In this document: positions 63,893-64,000 of the stretch, piece by piece
Numbering within the stretch: position 1 is the first letter of the stretch
Layout of the letters: each line of letters starts with the position of its first letter
NCBI RefSeq assembly: GCF_000153485.2
Contig: NC_018721.1
Coordinates: 930,001-994,000 of the forward strand
From: Psychroflexus torquis ATCC 700755
GTDB lineage: Bacteria > Bacteroidota > Bacteroidia > Flavobacteriales > Flavobacteriaceae
Direction of reading: 5' to 3'
DNA: 64,000 bases
Notes under the pieces: model-generated
Seen by the model: the letters and a program-made list of their open reading frames with translations, nothing else
Databases searched by the model: none
Told to the model about the DNA's origin: nothing
Made by a program: the position numbers and the translations under genes

Positions 63893-64000
63893 TTAGGCTT
63901 CAATTTGATTTGCTAAAAATATTTTGTTAGCGTTCAACTCCTTTATTAAAACTGTTTCTTGATTAAATTCTTTTGCCATTTGCTCAGCTAAAAAAATTAA
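63893..64000 (-). CDS. C-terminal end of a gene cut by the window edge
   Basis: The frame is open from base 64000 down to a TAA at 63893-63895 and gives 35 residues ending in LIKELNANKIFLANQIEA. Too short to identify. It is 57 bp upstream of the 268-aa gene on the same strand. Confidence 0.45.
   Translation of the reverse strand, partial: LIFLAEQMAKEFNQETVLIKELNANKIFLANQIEA

Overview
The window looks like chromosomal DNA of a marine or environmental member of the Bacteroidota, most likely a Flavobacteriaceae. The grounds are low GC, genes without clear Shine-Dalgarno sequences, promoter-like TAnnTTTG boxes, and families typical of that group (DUF2490, DabA/DabB with SulP, flavobacterial lipoproteins and repeat types). 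No rRNA or tRNA gene was recognised. I could not fix the genus.

Most of the window is an accessory, defence-rich island. From left to right: (1) 1-4120, a cut-off membrane protein, then a leftward operon of an XRE regulator, a DUF262 protein, a RecF/OLD-like ATPase and an unknown partner. (2) 4121-11009, a secreted Arg/Ser-rich protein behind a 5' hairpin, a decayed HigB toxin with an intact HigA, a methyltransferase, a lipoprotein and a secreted esterase. (3) 11509-14188, an SRAP DNA-repair peptidase and a HipBA toxin-antitoxin pair with a palindromic operator. (4) 14594-24538, a type I restriction-modification locus (hsdM, hsdS, hsdR) with an XRE-ImmA/PIN pair and a HEPN (ApeA-like) protein between hsdM and hsdS. 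(5) 24692-27859, McrBC. (6) 28330-34620, the most unusual part: a tight leftward operon of reverse transcriptase, GIY-YIG nuclease and Schlafen/AlbA_2 ATPase, with an array of eleven ~106-bp tandem repeats upstream and another repeat cluster over its 3' end.

(7) 34629-44334 is metabolic: a Crp/Fnr regulator, then a DabA-DabB inorganic-carbon uptake pair, a SulP transporter and a DUF2490 protein. An intact IS4-family element with a 9-bp target duplication has landed in the divergent promoter between the regulator and the dab genes, next to two TAAC-N4-GTTA palindromes. (8) 44335-51100 is decayed and repeat-rich: relics of an IS200/IS605 transposase and of an EttA ABC-F ATPase, an ankyrin protein, a repeat cluster, an orphan McrB-like protein with broken Walker motifs, and an intact ISAs1-family element with a 10-bp target duplication. 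(9) 51232-64000 holds a DUF2779 nuclease-like protein, small genes sharing a promoter motif, tandem WYL regulators, a DnaB-fold protein lacking its P-loop, and a leftward run of five genes of unknown role running off the window.

Four copies of a 150-210 bp MITE-like element with ATACCAATTTAAAC-type inverted ends are scattered through the window. Restriction enzymes, toxin-antitoxin pairs, abortive-infection-like proteins, relics and insertion sequences together indicate a defence island with rapid gene turnover. The carbon-uptake genes are the one clearly physiological block.
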